The position numbers and the translations under genes were made by a program. DNA of 64,000 nucleotides from an uncultured Corynebacterium sp. (lineage in GTDB: Bacteria > Actinomycetota > Actinomycetes > Mycobacteriales > Mycobacteriaceae): the NCBI GenBank assembly GCA_943913645.1, contig CALTYZ010000007.1, positions 1 through 64,000 of the forward strand. Direction: 5' to 3'. The notes below the pieces were generated by a model. It ran no database searches. It was not told where the DNA came from and saw only the letters and a list, made by a program, of their open reading frames with translations. This document shows, piece after piece, positions 63,148-64,000 of the stretch; positions within the stretch are counted from its first letter, which is position 1; each line of letters opens with the position of its first letter.

Positions 63148-64000
63148 CCCAACACCAGCGCCCCGGTCACCAGACCGGAGATGGCAACCGTGGCAGCCGC
63201 CACCACGAGGGCAACCACGCACCACTCGAAGGTGTTGAACAGGCGCTCGCCGCGGTGGCGCTTCGTCCATACGTACGGGATCAGCCCAGGAACGACGGCG
63301 AGCGCACCGAAGAGGACATAGACCGGGTCGGCGGCATAAATCAGCCACAGGGAGTAAACAAACGCCACGATGCCCACCGCAAGGTGGGAGCGAGAGCTAC
63401 CGGGGGCAGCGTCTGGCTCCCGGCGGGTACACAAAATAACCAGGTACAGCGCCGAGAAGATGTAGGGCAACAGGTACATGACAGTGGCCAGCTGCACCAT
63501 GGCGTTATAGGACGTCTCGTTGGCGAAGAACACGACGACAAAGAATTGGATAACAACAGTCGACACCAGCTGTGCAGCAAACGGGGCGCCCGCAGCATTG
63601 ACCGCCCCGAGGCGGGTGGGCAACAACCCGTCGCGAGCCATGAGCACGATCGGCTCGGCGCACAGCATCTGCCAGGACACATAGGCCCCAAGCACCGACA
63701 GGCACAGCCCGCACGAGATCAACGCCCCGCCCCACGGGCCGACCACTGCCTCAAGTACTGCAGCCATGGAGTTATCCGGCAGTGCTGCGAGCTGCTCCTG
63801 GGTGAGCACGCCGTAAGACAAGGTCGATACGGCCACGAGTAGCGCCAAGATGGACAAGAACCCGATGATGGTGGCGCGGCCGACATCCCGGCGCGTTTTG
63901 GACTGCTTGGAATACACCGAAGCGCCCTCAATGCCGATGAACACCCACACGGTGTAGAGCATGATGCCCTGCAGCTGCTCGGAGAAGGTGAACCCGGAGC
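63144..64000 (-). CDS. Basic amino-acid antiporter (APC family), partial
   Basis: At least 285 residues, running off the window edge. Membrane segments and YTVWVFIGIEGASVYSKQSK with the following RRDVGRATIIGF are typical of arginine/ornithine-type antiporters of the APA family. Toward the C-terminus are about seven further segments. The exact substrate (arginine/ornithine, lysine) is not determinable. The 5' end is outside the window. Confidence 0.85.
   Translation of the reverse strand, partial: SGFTFSEQLQGIMLYTVWVFIGIEGASVYSKQSKTRRDVGRATIIGFLSILALLVAVSTLSYGVLTQEQLAALPDNSMAAVLEAVVGPWGGALISCGLCLSVLGAYVSWQMLCAEPIVLMARDGLLPTRLGAVNAAGAPFAAQLVSTVVIQFFVVVFFANETSYNAMVQLATVMYLLPYIFSALYLVILCTRREPDAAPGSSRSHLAVGIVAFVYSLWLIYAADPVYVLFGALAVVPGLIPYVWTKRHRGERLFNTFEWCVVALVVAAATVAISGLVTGALVLG

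Overview
The window is chromosomal DNA from a Corynebacterium species (mycolic-acid actinobacterium). Evidence: the conserved order ppiA - rhomboid protease - (crgA-pknB-pknA-pbpA-rodA-pstP-fhaB-fhaA, opposite strand) - tRNA-Leu, which in corynebacteria lies near the replication origin; a DtxR-type iron box; LGFP-repeat envelope proteins; and family-typical small genes (DUF1540, hemophore-like and coiled-coil secreted proteins). No species is assigned.

Layout. 1-5 kb is accessory: an IS1249-type transposase with an internal stop, a convergent restriction-modification pair (methyltransferase plus a restriction enzyme carrying its own HTH domain), an AhpD-like protein, a zinc-ribbon protein bracketed by two 65-bp direct repeats, and a possible small-RNA/terminator structure. 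5-17 kb is mostly core: DoxX-like protein, a YhgE/Pip membrane exporter with a degenerate ABC-ATPase partner and divergent TetR regulator, metF-metE, two tandem secreted coiled-coil paralogs, a DUF2283 protein, cyclophilin and rhomboid protease. 17-27 kb is the cell-wall growth and division kinase operon on the minus strand, preceded by a cluster of DnaA-box-like sites. 27-48 kb carries tRNA-Leu, an Fe-S-type regulator next to flavohemoglobin, a small secreted toxin remnant with two tandem candidate immunity genes, an MFS exporter, an iron-regulated protein, a three-domain glutaminase, a GH13 enzyme, peptidases, a beta-lactamase-like lipoprotein, AMP nucleosidase, a sirtuin, gamma carbonic anhydrase and a ROK regulator.

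48-62 kb is a large polymorphic-toxin island, and the most interesting part of the window. A minus-strand operon encodes, in order, a secreted LGFP-repeat protein, a secreted AbfB-like lectin-domain protein, and a 1252-residue secreted ALF-repeat/coiled-coil toxin with a C-terminal HNH-type nuclease. Two small candidate immunity genes follow. Downstream lies an orphan toxin cassette (truncated AbfB fragment joined out of frame to an ALF/coiled-coil/WHH-nuclease toxin) with its own SUKH immunity gene. Degraded copies of a serine recombinase gene lie on both sides of that cassette; one is split by an insertion carrying an ATP-grasp ligase and a truncated MFS gene. A further fragment of the toxin C-terminus lies beyond an IS21 remnant at 62.1 kb. 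The arrangement suggests a surface-anchored antibacterial toxin system that diversifies by replacing C-terminal toxin/immunity modules. The window ends with a TauE/SafE exporter and a partial amino-acid permease.
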